This document shows, one piece after another, positions 7,958 through 16,447 of a stretch of 40,529 bases of DNA (positions are counted from its first letter, which is position 1; every line of letters begins with the position of its first letter). The position numbers and the translations under genes are program-made. The notes beneath the pieces were generated by a model. That model saw nothing but the letters and a program-made list of their open reading frames with translations, was not told the DNA's origin and did no database searches. Source of the DNA: Alloyangia mangrovi (lineage in GTDB: Bacteria > Pseudomonadota > Alphaproteobacteria > Rhodobacterales > Rhodobacteraceae). The stretch spans positions 1-40,529 of the forward strand of contig NZ_NTHN02000052.1 in assembly GCF_002300555.2 (NCBI RefSeq). The letters are read 5' to 3'.

Positions 7958-10003
7958 TCAGTTCAGGCGCGCGAGCCGGTAGGCATCGAGAATGGCCGAA
8001 TGCAGATCGCGCGAGGCCACCGCGTCGCCGATGCGGTGCAGGGCGAACCCCTGCCGTGCTGCGAGTGGGGCGGAGCCATCGGCGCGCTGTGCCAAGGCGT
8101 CAATATTGGTGACGCCATGATTGGCCGAGGCATCGCGAAGCTCTTCATAGACATCATCCAGCGGCGTCGTGCCATGTTCGACCACCACCGAGGCGGCACC
8201 GTGGACGAATTCCGCTCCGGAGTATGTGTTGCGAAAGACCGCCTCGACCCTGCCGCCCGTCCTGCGCACAGCAACGAGCCGTGCATCGGTCACCTGGGTG
8301 ATGCCGAGCTCTGCAAAGCGTTTCCGGAAGCCGCTGCGGTCCTGGTAGGGCATCTCGATTGCCACCGCATCGTCGGGCGTCGCGAAGATGACCTGTTTTC
8401 CCTCGCGGCTCAATGCGAGGGCGCAGGAAGCGGCGGCCTGGCGTCCGCTCCCGTCATAGACGATCGTCGTGCGACCGGAGGGCATCTGGCCGCTGAGGAC
8501 ATCCCAGACCGAGAGGCAATGCTCCGCCCCCTCCAGCCAGTCGAGGTCGGGGATGCCCCCGGTCGCGACGATGACGGTGTCGGGGCTCTCGGCGAGGATG
8601 TCGGAGGCATCCGCGTAGGTGTTCAGGCGGATATCGACACCGAGACGCTTCAGCGCGCTTTCGCGCCAGTCGAGGATGCCCACGAGATCGGCGCGCTCCT
8701 TGACCCTCGTCGCGATCCGTAGCTGCCCGCCAAGCTGGGCCGCCGCCTCGAACAGCGTGACGCTGTGTCCGCGCAGGGCGGAGACGCGGGCGGCTTCCAT
8801 CCCGGCGGGGCCGCCGCCGATCACAACGACGCGTCCGGGGGTCGCGACCTTGGGGATGTCGTGACCGAGAGTCAGTTCGCGCGTCGTTGCCGGGTTGTGG
8901 ATGCAGTGTGCCTTGCGGAACAGGCAATAGGAGGCACCGACACAGGGTCGGATCTCTTCCTCAAGCCCCGCCTCAAGCTTGCGGACGATCTGAGGATCGG
9001 CGAGATGGGCGCGGGTCATGCCGACGAGATCCACGAGATTCTCGCGGATGGCATGGCGCGCCGTGGCGACGTCCCGGATCCCGCCGGCGTGCAGCAGTGG
9101 AAGCCGGACCTCCTTGCGGAAACCCGCGACCGAGGCGAGGTAGGGTGCGCTTTTCTGGAACATCCCCGGCATGTTGTCCTCGGAAAGGGTCAGGTCACTG
9201 TCCATCAGGCCATAGATGCAGTTGAAGAAATCCACGGTGCCTTCGCGCTCGAAGATCTGCGCGATGGTGATCGCATCCTCGAGCGTGAGACCGCCCTCGA
9301 CACCCTCGTCGACGACCAGCCTGATGCCGACGGGAAGCGCGTCGCCCACCGCCCTGCGGATGGTCTCATGGGTCATCAGGGCAAAGCGGATGCGGTTCTG
9401 GAGACTGCCTCCGAAGCCGTCCGTGCGGTGGTTCGTCAGCGGTGAGAGAAACTGGCCGATCAGATGTCCGCCCGTCAGGGTTTCGAGCCCGTCGAGGCCG
9501 GCCTCGGCAGCGCGCCGCGCTGCCTGTCCATATTCGGCAACAACCCTGTCGATATCGTCCCGGCTCATCTCGCGCGGGAAGGAGCGGTTGCGCGGCTCCC
9601 GCACGCGCGACGGCGCGAGTACCGGAAGCCAGTCGCCGGTCGCGAACTGCGCCCGGCGGCCAAGATGCGAGATCTGGGTCATGACCGCTGCCCCGGCCTC
9701 GTGCACCTCCTCAGTGAGCTTCTGCAGGTCCGGGATCACCGCATCCGTTGAGAGGTTCAGCTGACCACCGCCCCAACTTGAGTCGCGCGAGACCATCGCG
9801 CTGCCGCCGATCATGGTCATCGCAATGCCGCCACGCGCTTTCTCGACGTGGTAGGCGCGATACTTTTCGGCGGGCATGCCCTTGTCGTCGAGCGCGGAGG
9901 CATGCGAGGTGCTGATCACGCGATTGCGCAGTGTCAGCCCTTTCAGCAGGAAAGGTTCGAGCAGCGGGTCCTTCGTGGTCATCGCGACAGCAGTGTCCGG
10001 CAT
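7958..10003 (-). CDS. OYE-type FMN/FeS/FAD oxidoreductase, DgcA / N-methylproline demethylase-like
   Basis: 681 residues in the 2,4-dienoyl-CoA reductase-like three-cofactor layout: an N-terminal TIM barrel with FMN (residues ~12-345; MTQISHLGRR, LVGMTRAHLADPQIV), a Cys cluster, then a FAD/NAD(P) Rossmann part (VVVIGGGPAGMEAA, ~393-406). The sequence CVGASYCLFRKAHCIHNPAT (C354, C360, C367) and the end part (VVVEHGTTPLDDVYEELRDAS) resemble the dimethylglycine/N-methylproline/stachydrine demethylase branch rather than dienoyl-CoA reductases. Relative to the pattern I remember for that branch (CVGAxYCLDRIYxGGxALCIHN), the loop is shorter by several residues. Likely N-demethylation of a betaine-derived amino acid, giving formaldehyde. 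It is divergent from a LysR gene, its probable regulator. A second in-frame ATG at 9982 is also possible. Confidence 0.8.
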   Translation of the reverse strand: MPDTAVAMTTKDPLLEPFLLKGLTLRNRVISTSHASALDDKGMPAEKYRAYHVEKARGGIAMTMIGGSAMVSRDSSWGGGQLNLSTDAVIPDLQKLTEEVHEAGAAVMTQISHLGRRAQFATGDWLPVLAPSRVREPRNRSFPREMSRDDIDRVVAEYGQAARRAAEAGLDGLETLTGGHLIGQFLSPLTNHRTDGFGGSLQNRIRFALMTHETIRRAVGDALPVGIRLVVDEGVEGGLTLEDAITIAQIFEREGTVDFFNCIYGLMDSDLTLSEDNMPGMFQKSAPYLASVAGFRKEVRLPLLHAGGIRDVATARHAIRENLVDLVGMTRAHLADPQIVRKLEAGLEEEIRPCVGASYCLFRKAHCIHNPATTRELTLGHDIPKVATPGRVVVIGGGPAGMEAARVSALRGHSVTLFEAAAQLGGQLRIATRVKERADLVGILDWRESALKRLGVDIRLNTYADASDILAESPDTVIVATGGIPDLDWLEGAEHCLSVWDVLSGQMPSGRTTIVYDGSGRQAAASCALALSREGKQVIFATPDDAVAIEMPYQDRSGFRKRFAELGITQVTDARLVAVRRTGGRVEAVFRNTYSGAEFVHGAASVVVEHGTTPLDDVYEELRDASANHGVTNIDALAQRADGSAPLAARQGFALHRIGDAVASRDLHSAILDAYRLARLN

Positions 10004-10126
10004 TCGTTTGTTACTCTCGAGCGGGGGAGGTCGCCAAACAGGCGGTATTCGTTCTCCTCGATGATGCGGGGGCGAAAGCTCATCGTGAAGGTTGAAAAAA
10101 AAGCCGTCACGCTATACGATGAGCGT
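10004..10126. promoter_or_regulatory. Divergent promoter region with LysR-type palindrome
   Basis: This region separates the leftward OYE gene from the rightward LysR gene. ATACG-ATGAG-CGTAT at 10114-10128 is a perfect 5-5-5 inverted repeat containing the LysR T-N11-A pattern, and it overlaps the ATG of the LysR gene, suiting autorepression. TTGAAA (10093-10098) within an A8 run and TACGAT (10116-10121) form a possible -35/-10 pair. Confidence 0.45.
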
Positions 10127-11053
10127 ATGGAAGAATTCAGCCAGAGGTTCTCCTCCCTCAAGCCATTCCTGGTCTTCGAATGCGCGGCTCGAAGCGGCAG
10201 TTTCTCGGCCGCCGCCAAGGCGTTCAACATCTCGCAGCCCTCCGTCAGCCGCAACGTTGCGCAGCTCGAACGGGAGATTGGCGTGGCGCTGTTTGAGCGG
10301 CGGTCGACAGGCGCGGAACTCACGGACGCGGGCCGCGAGCTCTTTCACGCGATCACCCAGGGAATGAGCACCATCCTGCGCACGATCAAGCAGATCGAAC
10401 GCCGACGGCACGAGGAAGCCGGGGTCGTCAGCCTTTCGGTGTCAGGCTCCTTCGTGGCGCATTGGATGGCACCCCGCCTCGCCGCCTTCACCCAGGCCTT
10501 TCCCGATGTGCGCCTGCGCTTTCACCTGATTTCCGGCATGGTGCGGGGCTTGCCGGACGATGTCAATCTCGCGGTGCGCACCATGGACGCCTCGGACCAG
10601 GACGTCCGGAGCTGGGATTTCGTGCCGGAAATCGTTCTTCCGGTCTGCAGCCCCGGATATGCAGCGGCCCGCAAAAGCACGGGAAATGAAACGTTCCTGC
10701 ACTTTTCCGACCATGCGCACGACATCTGGAATGACATGTCCGACCTTGGCTTGCCGGGGCACCTGAAGGGCGACGTCTGCCACGAATTCGATGATTACTC
10801 GGTGCTCTTGCAGGCCGCGCTGGACGGGAGCGGGGTGGCGCTCGGCTGGCTCAGCGTGACGTCGAAACTGTTGCTTGACCGAAGGCTGGTCCCTGTCGGA
10901 GGCCGAGCGCATCGCACCGGGCGTGTCCATCGCCTTATAGACTGCGGCGCGGGCCCTTCGCGTGACATCGTGGCCGATATCGCGCAGTGGCTCGTGGAGC
11001 GGATGAAGGAGGATCTTGCGGCATTGGAGCCGATCCTGCCCTCAACAACTTGA
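10127..11053 (+). CDS. LysR-family transcriptional regulator (GcvA-like)
   Basis: 308 residues from ATG 10127. The N-terminal winged helix is typical: FLVFECAARSGSFSAAAKAF, then NISQPSVSRNVAQLEREIGV and LFERRSTGAELTDAGREL (residues ~12-70). The C-terminal part is a LysR substrate-binding fold (SGSFVAHWMAPRLAAFTQAF, NLAVRTMDASDQDV, GSGVALGWLSV) of the GcvA type. Upstream in-frame ATGs (10061, 10064) exist, but homology starts at about 10140, so 10127 is preferred. It probably controls the divergent OYE-type demethylase, using the palindrome at 10114-10128. Confidence 0.87.
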   Translation: MEEFSQRFSSLKPFLVFECAARSGSFSAAAKAFNISQPSVSRNVAQLEREIGVALFERRSTGAELTDAGRELFHAITQGMSTILRTIKQIERRRHEEAGVVSLSVSGSFVAHWMAPRLAAFTQAFPDVRLRFHLISGMVRGLPDDVNLAVRTMDASDQDVRSWDFVPEIVLPVCSPGYAAARKSTGNETFLHFSDHAHDIWNDMSDLGLPGHLKGDVCHEFDDYSVLLQAALDGSGVALGWLSVTSKLLLDRRLVPVGGRAHRTGRVHRLIDCGAGPSRDIVADIAQWLVERMKEDLAALEPILPSTT

Positions 11054-11630
11054 TCGTGAGCGCGGGGCGGCGAGCTCCGCTTGCGGGTGATGCTGTGGCG
11101 GGCATATCGACCCCCGGTCGTGCGGCTTGGATGTCCTACGGATTTGGCTATTGCCGGGCGCGGTCGGGTCTGCCGCTTGCGATGCGGTGAGCGTATTGCC
11201 CTTGGCAGGGAGAGGCTGCGCAGTCCCGCTGCGGGGTCAGGCCTGCCGAGGTCGACATTCAAGTGTGCGGATGTGTGGTATTGGACGGTTTCCCGATCAT
11301 CGCCGCTGCGGGTCCGGGACCGGCTCGCGCATTGGCGTCATGTCTCGCGCCGCGCGACGGCCCCCGGGCGAGTGCCAGATGCCGATGACCGTGCGTGACA
11401 TGCCTCGGCGACGCCGGAAATCCGGGGGCAGGGGTGCCGGGGCGTGTATTCCACTGATATCGAGTTCGCTCGCGAAGGGGTTGCCGCCGAGCATCGAGAA
11501 CGGCAGAAACTTCGGGCAGCGGGCGCGATACGGCAGATCTTTTCACGCGATCCGTTAGATAAACAGAATTAAGCGATCCGTCTGGGAGACACCCTGTCGG
11601 GCTGCCGGCCAGCAACGGAAAGAAGTGAGC
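11054..11630. other. Long intergenic stretch with 9-base direct repeat
   Basis: About 575 bases with no gene I can name. On the minus strand 11297-11494 could encode 65 residues beginning MLGGNPFASELDISG, without known relatives, and no ribosome site decides it. GCGATCCGT occurs twice (11547-11555 and 11573-11581), 26 bases apart, just upstream of the acetyltransferase; this may be a regulator-binding pair. The AT-rich stretch between the two copies is the best promoter candidate. Confidence 0.4.
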
Positions 11631-12617
11631 ATGAGCGTCCAAGACCAGTCCGACCTCGCGCTGCCACCGGGCAGCGCCGAACTGATGCCGCCGGAGGCTC
11701 TTGCCCGCCACCGCGCCTTCATGCGCCGAGAGGCGCCGAAGGTGGAAAGCGACTGGATGCAGGTCGACACCTACAAGGCGCGTATCGAGCCGGTGGATGC
11801 CTCGATGATCGACCGGCTGCACGAGCTGACGGTCAGCGTCTTCTGGCCGCATCGCGCCTCGGACATCGAGCTGGTCCTGTCGCTCGGCACCGGCTATCTC
11901 GCGCTGGACGAGATCGGGCGGCCGCTGAGCTCGGTCATGGGCTTTCCAAGCGACGATGACTTCACGATGCTGGGGATGATGGTCACCACGCCGCGGTTGC
12001 AGTCGCAGGGCACCGGCGGGCGGCTGCTGCGCCGGGTGATGACCGAACAGGCCGGCCGCGACCTGCGGCTTTCGGCGACACGTCAGGGCTACCGGCTCTA
12101 CGAGAGCGCGGGCTTCACGCCGGTGCGGCTGGTCTATCAGCATCAGGGCATGGCGCGGGCGATCCGCCCGCCCGAGCCGGTGCAGGGCGTGTCGGTGCGG
12201 CCGATGCAGCCCGGCGACATGGAGGCGATCCGCGCGCTCGACGCCCATGCCTTCGGTGCGACGCGGACCGCGATCCTCGATGCGCTGCTAGGTGTCTCCG
12301 ACGTCGTCGTGGCCGAGCGCGGCGGCGTGGTCGAGGGCTACGCGATGATGCGGAACTTCGGCAAGGGTCGGGTCATCGGCCCACTGGTGGCCGAGCAGGA
12401 CGGCATCGCCATGCAACTGGCAGCGGAGTTCATCATGGCGCATGAGGGCGAGTTCCTGCGCCTCGACACGATCATCGAGAGCGAGCGCTTCGAGGCCTTC
12501 GTCTCGGCCGCTGGGCTCGGTGTCTACGACACGGTCACCGACATGCGTTACGGTCGCCTGCGCCGCGCGCAGAGCGGGCCGATGACCTACGGTCTGGCGA
12601 TGCAGTCGCTGGGCTGA
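11631..12617 (+). CDS. Two-domain GNAT acetyltransferase (paralogue 1)
   Basis: 328 residues. The first GNAT domain (residues ~45-180) has the acetyl-CoA loop in RLQSQGTGGRLLRRVM (Q/R-x-x-G-x-G) and the late strand DLRLSATRQGYRLYESAGF. The second domain (residues ~185-305) reads VRPMQPGDMEAIRALDAHAFGATRT, the form of the C-terminal GNAT domain (Acetyltransf_18 type) found after such N-terminal domains. A downstream gene (16448-17285) encodes a clear paralogue; both end in (T)YxLAxQxLG. It probably acetylates an amine or amino acid handled by this cluster. ATG 11631 was chosen over GTG 11625 for the purine-rich site AACGGAAAGAAG. It is convergent with the FAD gene to its right, sharing a terminator. 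Confidence 0.83.
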   Translation: MSVQDQSDLALPPGSAELMPPEALARHRAFMRREAPKVESDWMQVDTYKARIEPVDASMIDRLHELTVSVFWPHRASDIELVLSLGTGYLALDEIGRPLSSVMGFPSDDDFTMLGMMVTTPRLQSQGTGGRLLRRVMTEQAGRDLRLSATRQGYRLYESAGFTPVRLVYQHQGMARAIRPPEPVQGVSVRPMQPGDMEAIRALDAHAFGATRTAILDALLGVSDVVVAERGGVVEGYAMMRNFGKGRVIGPLVAEQDGIAMQLAAEFIMAHEGEFLRLDTIIESERFEAFVSAAGLGVYDTVTDMRYGRLRRAQSGPMTYGLAMQSLG

Positions 12618-12635
12618 GCATCCAAGCAGACGAAA

Positions 12636-12664
12636 AAGGGGGCCCGGGGCCCCCTTCGCGTTTT
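12636..12664. terminator. Bidirectional terminator between convergent genes
   Basis: AAGGGGGCCC and GGGCCCCCTT form a near-perfect 10-bp stem around a single base at 12636-12656, with A residues before it and TTTT at 12661-12664. It serves the acetyltransferase from the left and the FAD oxidoreductase from the right. Confidence 0.75.
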
Positions 12665-13953
12665 CAGGAAATACGGTCCTTTAGGCCGAAGTACATGCCG
12701 ACCAGCGGCAGGAACCACGGCTTTCCGGAATGCAGCGGCACCTTCGGCCAGTCGAGTCCCTGCAGCGGGTTGGTGTCGGTCCGGCCCATCGCCATGTCGG
12801 CAAGGACCTGCCCCATCAGCGTCGAGAGCTGCGCGCCGTGGCCGGAGTAGCCCATGCCGTAGATCATGCCGTCGGCCTCTCCCGCCCGCGGGAAGCGGTC
12901 CTTGGTCATGCCGACCATGCCGCCCCAGCAATAGTCCAGCTCGACCTTGGCCATCTGCGGGAACATCTGCGCCAGTGCGGCGCGCAATACCTTGCCCGAC
13001 TTGGCGTCCGAGCTCTGGTCCGAGGTCGCCGAAAAGCGCGCCCGCCCGCCGAAGATCATCCGCTTGTCCGGCGACAGGCGGAAGTAGTTGCCGATGTTCA
13101 TCGAGGTGACATAGGTGCGGTTGCCCGGCAGCGTCGCGGCGATCTCTGCATCGCTGAGCGGGCGGGTCGCCACGATGAAGGAGCCGACGGAGATGATCCG
13201 CTTCTTGAAGAACCCCAGAGGGGCCGTCTCGACGCTGTTCGAATAGGCGTTGGTCGCAGCGATCACCCGCTCGGCGCGGATCGTGCCCTTGGGTGTCTCG
13301 ATCAGCCAGCCGGTGCCCTCGCGTCTGCGTCCGGTGACCGGGGCGTCTTCCCAGATCTTCGCGCCGTGGCGGTGGGCGGCCTCGGCCAGTCCGGTGACGT
13401 AGCGGCCCATGTGCATCATCGCCGACTTGCCGTAGAGCATCCCGCCGTGGAACTGGTCCGAGCCGATCTCGCCCTCCAGCTCGTGCCTTTCAAGGAACCG
13501 CGTGTCGGAATCCACCTCGCGGTGGATCGTCTCGAAATTGGCACGCAGCCCCGCGACGTGGCTGGCCTTCGAGGCGAGCTTGAGCTTGCCCGAGCGGCGG
13601 AAGTCGCAGGCGATGCCTTCCTCGGCGATGACCTCCTCGATCATGTCGATCGACCGGTCGTAGGCCTGCCAGAGTGTCTTGGCCCGCTCCGCGCCGAGAT
13701 GCGCCTTGGCCTCGCCGTAGCCATGGGCCATGCCGTTGTTGAGATGGCCGCCGTTGCGGCCCGAACCGCCGAAGCCGACGTGACGAGCCTCGAGCACCGC
13801 GACGCTCACACCCTCGCGGGCCAGCTTGCGGGCGGCGTTGAGGCCGGTGAACCCGGCCCCGATGACGACCACGTCGACCTTGCCCTCGACCGGTCCCGGA
13901 TGGGCCGAGGCAAAGGGGGTCGACGTGGCGTGCCAGTAGGACTGATATTGCAT
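12664..13953 (-). CDS. FAD-dependent amine/amino-acid oxidoreductase (OrdL/PuuB-like)
   Basis: 429 residues of the DAO superfamily. The dinucleotide-binding fold is at residues 27-60 (VVVIGAGFTGLNAARKL, GxGxxG at 32-37), followed by the signature HVGFGGSGRNGGHLN. The C-terminal FAD-contacting stretch is GYSGHGAQLSTLMGQVLADM. The overall form and the N-terminal QYQSYWHATSTP resemble OrdL, PuuB (gamma-glutamylputrescine oxidase) and related enzymes that oxidise secondary amines or N-substituted aminoalkyl chains to an aldehyde or imine plus H2O2. No signal peptide; cytoplasmic. It is 25 bases after the HAD gene in the same direction and likely co-transcribed. Its place beside GNAT, deacetylase and aldehyde dehydrogenase genes suggests oxidation of an acylated amine, which is inference. 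Confidence 0.85.
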   Translation of the reverse strand: MQYQSYWHATSTPFASAHPGPVEGKVDVVVIGAGFTGLNAARKLAREGVSVAVLEARHVGFGGSGRNGGHLNNGMAHGYGEAKAHLGAERAKTLWQAYDRSIDMIEEVIAEEGIACDFRRSGKLKLASKASHVAGLRANFETIHREVDSDTRFLERHELEGEIGSDQFHGGMLYGKSAMMHMGRYVTGLAEAAHRHGAKIWEDAPVTGRRREGTGWLIETPKGTIRAERVIAATNAYSNSVETAPLGFFKKRIISVGSFIVATRPLSDAEIAATLPGNRTYVTSMNIGNYFRLSPDKRMIFGGRARFSATSDQSSDAKSGKVLRAALAQMFPQMAKVELDYCWGGMVGMTKDRFPRAGEADGMIYGMGYSGHGAQLSTLMGQVLADMAMGRTDTNPLQGLDWPKVPLHSGKPWFLPLVGMYFGLKDRIS

Positions 13954-13978
13954 CGCGGTGCTTTCGATTCAGCGGTGA

Positions 13979-14644
13979 TTACAGGCCGACGACGCCGGGA
14001 AGCCCGGAGATGTCCTTGATCTCGGTATAGCCGTAGAAGGGGTTCGCTGGCTCGTGGCCGCGGTTGACCCAGACCTTGTTTTTGATCCCCAGATCATGCG
14101 CGGTCATCAGGTCGTAGCGGAAGGAGGAGGAGACGTGCAGCACGTCTTCCGGCCCGCAGCCCAGCTCGTCGAACATGTACTCGAAGGCGCGCATCTGCGG
14201 CTTGTAGGCCTGCGCGCTCTCGGCGGTGAACACATGCGCGATCGGCGCGCCGAGCTTGGCGATATTGTGCGGGATCTGGCTGTTCATCGAGTTGGTGAGC
14301 GCCACCAGCGGGATGTGCGGGGCGATCTTGGCAAGGCCGGCGGGGACGTCGGGGTTGGGACCCCAGGTCGGCACGCGGTCATAGATCTTCGCCGCGATCT
14401 CGGGGTCGAAGGCCACGCCGTTGCGCTTGCAGGTGCGCTCCAGAGCGTTGTGCAACACCTCGGCATAGGGTTTCCATGCGCCCAGCACCTCGTCGAGCCG
14501 GTAGGCCGAGAAGTCACGGATGAAGACCTCGATCTTGTCTGCCCCAAGCTGCTCGCCGTAGAAGTCGCGCGCGGCGCCTGCCATGTCGAAGTAGATCATC
14601 GTGCCGTGACAGTCGAAGGTGATGAATTTGGGGCGGAAGGTCAT
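13979..14644 (-). CDS. HAD-superfamily protein, haloacid dehalogenase type II-like (paralogue 1)
   Basis: 221 residues. HAD motif I is FITFDCHGTMIYFD with nucleophile Asp11; motif II is VALTNS; the conserved Lys lies in QAYKPQMRAF; motif III is HVSSSFRYDLMTAHDLG with its acidic residue, then WVNRG. The protein would usually be named L-2-haloacid dehalogenase. However, the Tyr two residues after the nucleophile in true dehalogenases (DxYGT) is His here, and the Asn in SSNxxD is replaced. A different HAD hydrolase activity is more likely. GGAG precedes the ATG at proper spacing. First gene of a leftward operon with the OrdL-like gene, divergent from the cupin gene. A second HAD protein of similar type is at 19887-20618. 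Confidence 0.8.
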   Translation of the reverse strand: MTFRPKFITFDCHGTMIYFDMAGAARDFYGEQLGADKIEVFIRDFSAYRLDEVLGAWKPYAEVLHNALERTCKRNGVAFDPEIAAKIYDRVPTWGPNPDVPAGLAKIAPHIPLVALTNSMNSQIPHNIAKLGAPIAHVFTAESAQAYKPQMRAFEYMFDELGCGPEDVLHVSSSFRYDLMTAHDLGIKNKVWVNRGHEPANPFYGYTEIKDISGLPGVVGL

Positions 14645-14851
14645 GTCAGTCTCCGGGGTGCGTGATACCGGCATCTTGACCCGGCCGCCGCGACAGCGCC
14701 TGCCGCGTTTCGCGCTCTCAGCGCAGGAAATTGCGTTTGTCGCGCGGGTCGCGGCACGGTCTGCCGCGCCGCGCGCGCTTTTGGTGACCGGCGCGCGGCG
14801 CGGCGGGGCATGCTGCGACCAATGTTCTCGAGACCAATACCGGAGACTCCC
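14645..14851. promoter_or_regulatory. Divergent regulatory region with 13-bp inverted repeat
   Basis: This 207-base region lies between the leftward HAD-OrdL operon and the rightward cupin operon. CCGCGCCGCGCGC at 14764-14776 is exactly complementary to 14791-14803, leaving a 14-base loop (14777-14790). No T run follows on either strand, so it is not an obvious terminator; a regulator site or a transcript hairpin is possible. GCAGG-AAAT-T at 14723-14732 resembles a half of the GCAGA-N4-TCTGC motif seen elsewhere in the cluster. Confidence 0.45.
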
Positions 14852-15220
14852 ATGGCCCTGCTCGTACCCGTTGAAACCGCACCCACTTTTGCCCCCAAGG
14901 AGGGCACCGCCGCGCCCGACCGCCTGATCGAGGGCGCGCCCGCCTACAAGACATGGGAGCTCGACACCGCGCTGGCCGAAGCCGCCAACTGGGGCAAGAT
15001 CCGCACCGGCGTCTGGGAGGCGACCGAAGGCAAGACCATCTCGATCAAGGGCGAGACCTTCGAGTTCTGCCAAATCCTCTCGGGACGCTGCGAGATCGCC
15101 GAGGACGGCGGCGAGAGCCATGTCTTCGGCCCCGGCGACAGCTTCGTGATGAAGCCCGGCTTCACCGGCACCTGGAACACGCTCGAGACGGTGCGCAAGA
15201 TCTTCGTGATCGCCTCCTGA
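14852..15220 (+). CDS. Cupin-domain protein (EutQ-like / Cupin_3)
   Basis: 122 residues, a single beta-barrel domain: GVWEATEGKTISIKGETFEF, then CQILSGRCEIAEDGGES, then HVFGPGDSFVMKPGFTGTWN and ETVRKIFVIA. Family members often sit beside FAD amine oxidases and aldehyde dehydrogenases in polyamine and amino-acid degradation clusters; biochemical roles are mostly unknown. The second cupin motif GPGDSFVMKPGFTGTW is present, but the histidines of metal-binding cupins are largely missing. ATG 14852 has GGAG at 14842-14845. The stop overlaps the next ATG (TGATG at 15218-15222), so translation is coupled to the deacetylase. Confidence 0.82.
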   Translation: MALLVPVETAPTFAPKEGTAAPDRLIEGAPAYKTWELDTALAEAANWGKIRTGVWEATEGKTISIKGETFEFCQILSGRCEIAEDGGESHVFGPGDSFVMKPGFTGTWNTLETVRKIFVIAS

Positions 15221-16317
15221 TGCGGGCGGCGGAGATCCTCGAAAGGCTCGTCGCCTTCCCCAGCGTTGTGGGCACCTCGAACACGGCGCTGATGGATTAC
15301 GTCGCGCACTACCTTTCGGAGCACGGCGCGCGGGTCACCCGCGTGATCGGCCCCGAGGGCGACCGCGAGAACCTCTTCGCCACGATCGGGGATCCCTCGC
15401 TGCCGGGCTACGTCCTGTCGGGCCACGTCGATGTGGTCCCGGCGCAGGAGCCAGGCTGGCTCGGGGATCCTTTCGTGCTGCGGCGGGACGGCGCGCGGCT
15501 GATCGGCCGCGGGGCCTGCGAAATGAAAGGCTTCGATGCCGCCGTGCTCGCCGCCGTTCCTGAACTGGCGGCAATGCCGCTGCGGGCGCCGGTCCACATC
15601 GCGCTCTCCTACGACGAGGAGGCGGGCTGCCGCGGCGTGCGGCACCTGCTGGCGAAACTGCCGGAGCTTTGTGCCGCGCCGCTTGGCTGCATCGTCGGCG
15701 AACCCTCGGGGCTGGTGCCCGTGCTCGCGCACAAGGGCAAGGCGGCGCTGCGGCTGGTGGCGACGGGCGTCTCGGGCCATTCATCGCGTCCCGACCTGGG
15801 GCAGAATGCGATCCATGCACTTGCGCCGGCGCTTTCTGCCGCCGTCGCGCTGGCCGAGAGCCTGAAATCCGCGCCGCGGGACGCGCGCTTCACACCGGCC
15901 CATTCGACGGTGCAGATCGGCACCGTCGCGGGGGGACAGGCGCTCAACATCATCCCGGACCGCGCCGAGGCCTGCATCGAGGCGCGCGCCATCTGCGGTG
16001 TCGATCCTCGGCAGATTCTCGCGCCGCTGGCCGGGATCGGCGGCCTCGATGCCGAATGGCTGTCTGACTACCCGGCGCTGGCGCTCGACGCGGACCATCC
16101 GCTTGCGGCCCTCGCCACCGAGATCTCGGGCCATGCGTCGCTTCAGGCCGTGTCCTACGGCACCGAGGCCGGGCTCTTCCAGCAGGCGGGCGTGCCCGCG
16201 ATCGTCTGCGGCCCGGGCGACATCGCCCGGGCGCACAAGCCCGAGGAATACCTCACGGAGCCAGAACTGGCCGGCGCGACCGAGATGATCCTGTCGCTCG
16301 GCCGGCGGCTCTGCTGA
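15220..16317 (+). CDS. M20-family deacetylase (acetylornithine deacetylase ArgE-like)
   Basis: 365 residues. Di-zinc M20 features: SGHVDVVP (His69, Asp71), GRGACEMKGFDA (position 101), YDEEAGC (Glu133 catalytic base, Glu134 metal), GEPSG, the dimerisation-domain GHSSRPDLGQNAI, and the late AHKPEEYL (His339). The residue bridging both metals is normally Asp in xDMKG; here codon 15520-15522 is GAA, Glu101, an unusual but conservative change. The reaction in the family is hydrolysis of an N-acetyl or N-acyl amino acid. Since the cluster also encodes two acetyltransferases, it probably removes an acetyl group added earlier in the pathway rather than serving arginine synthesis. Coupled by TGATG to the cupin gene. 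Confidence 0.85.
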   Translation: MRAAEILERLVAFPSVVGTSNTALMDYVAHYLSEHGARVTRVIGPEGDRENLFATIGDPSLPGYVLSGHVDVVPAQEPGWLGDPFVLRRDGARLIGRGACEMKGFDAAVLAAVPELAAMPLRAPVHIALSYDEEAGCRGVRHLLAKLPELCAAPLGCIVGEPSGLVPVLAHKGKAALRLVATGVSGHSSRPDLGQNAIHALAPALSAAVALAESLKSAPRDARFTPAHSTVQIGTVAGGQALNIIPDRAEACIEARAICGVDPRQILAPLAGIGGLDAEWLSDYPALALDADHPLAALATEISGHASLQAVSYGTEAGLFQQAGVPAIVCGPGDIARAHKPEEYLTEPELAGATEMILSLGRRLC

Positions 16318-16350
16318 GCGCGGCATATCCTGCGGCGGCCCGTGGTCGCC

Positions 16351-16364
16351 GCAGGGAAAACTGC
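16351..16364. promoter_or_regulatory. Imperfect copy of the GCAGA-N4-TCTGC motif
   Basis: GCAGG-GAAA-ACTGC lies 83 bases before the start of the second acetyltransferase gene. Four of five positions pair between the arms (GCAG/CTGC), with the same 5-4-5 layout as the better copies at 19802, 35824 and 35854. Possible weak site for the local Lrp/AsnC regulator. Confidence 0.3.
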
Positions 16365-16447
16365 CGTGCGCGCAGCGGATCAGAGCGAACCTGCCGTCTG
16401 CCGTGCGCTAGCCTGACCCCGACAAGACAAGACACATGAGACCCACG

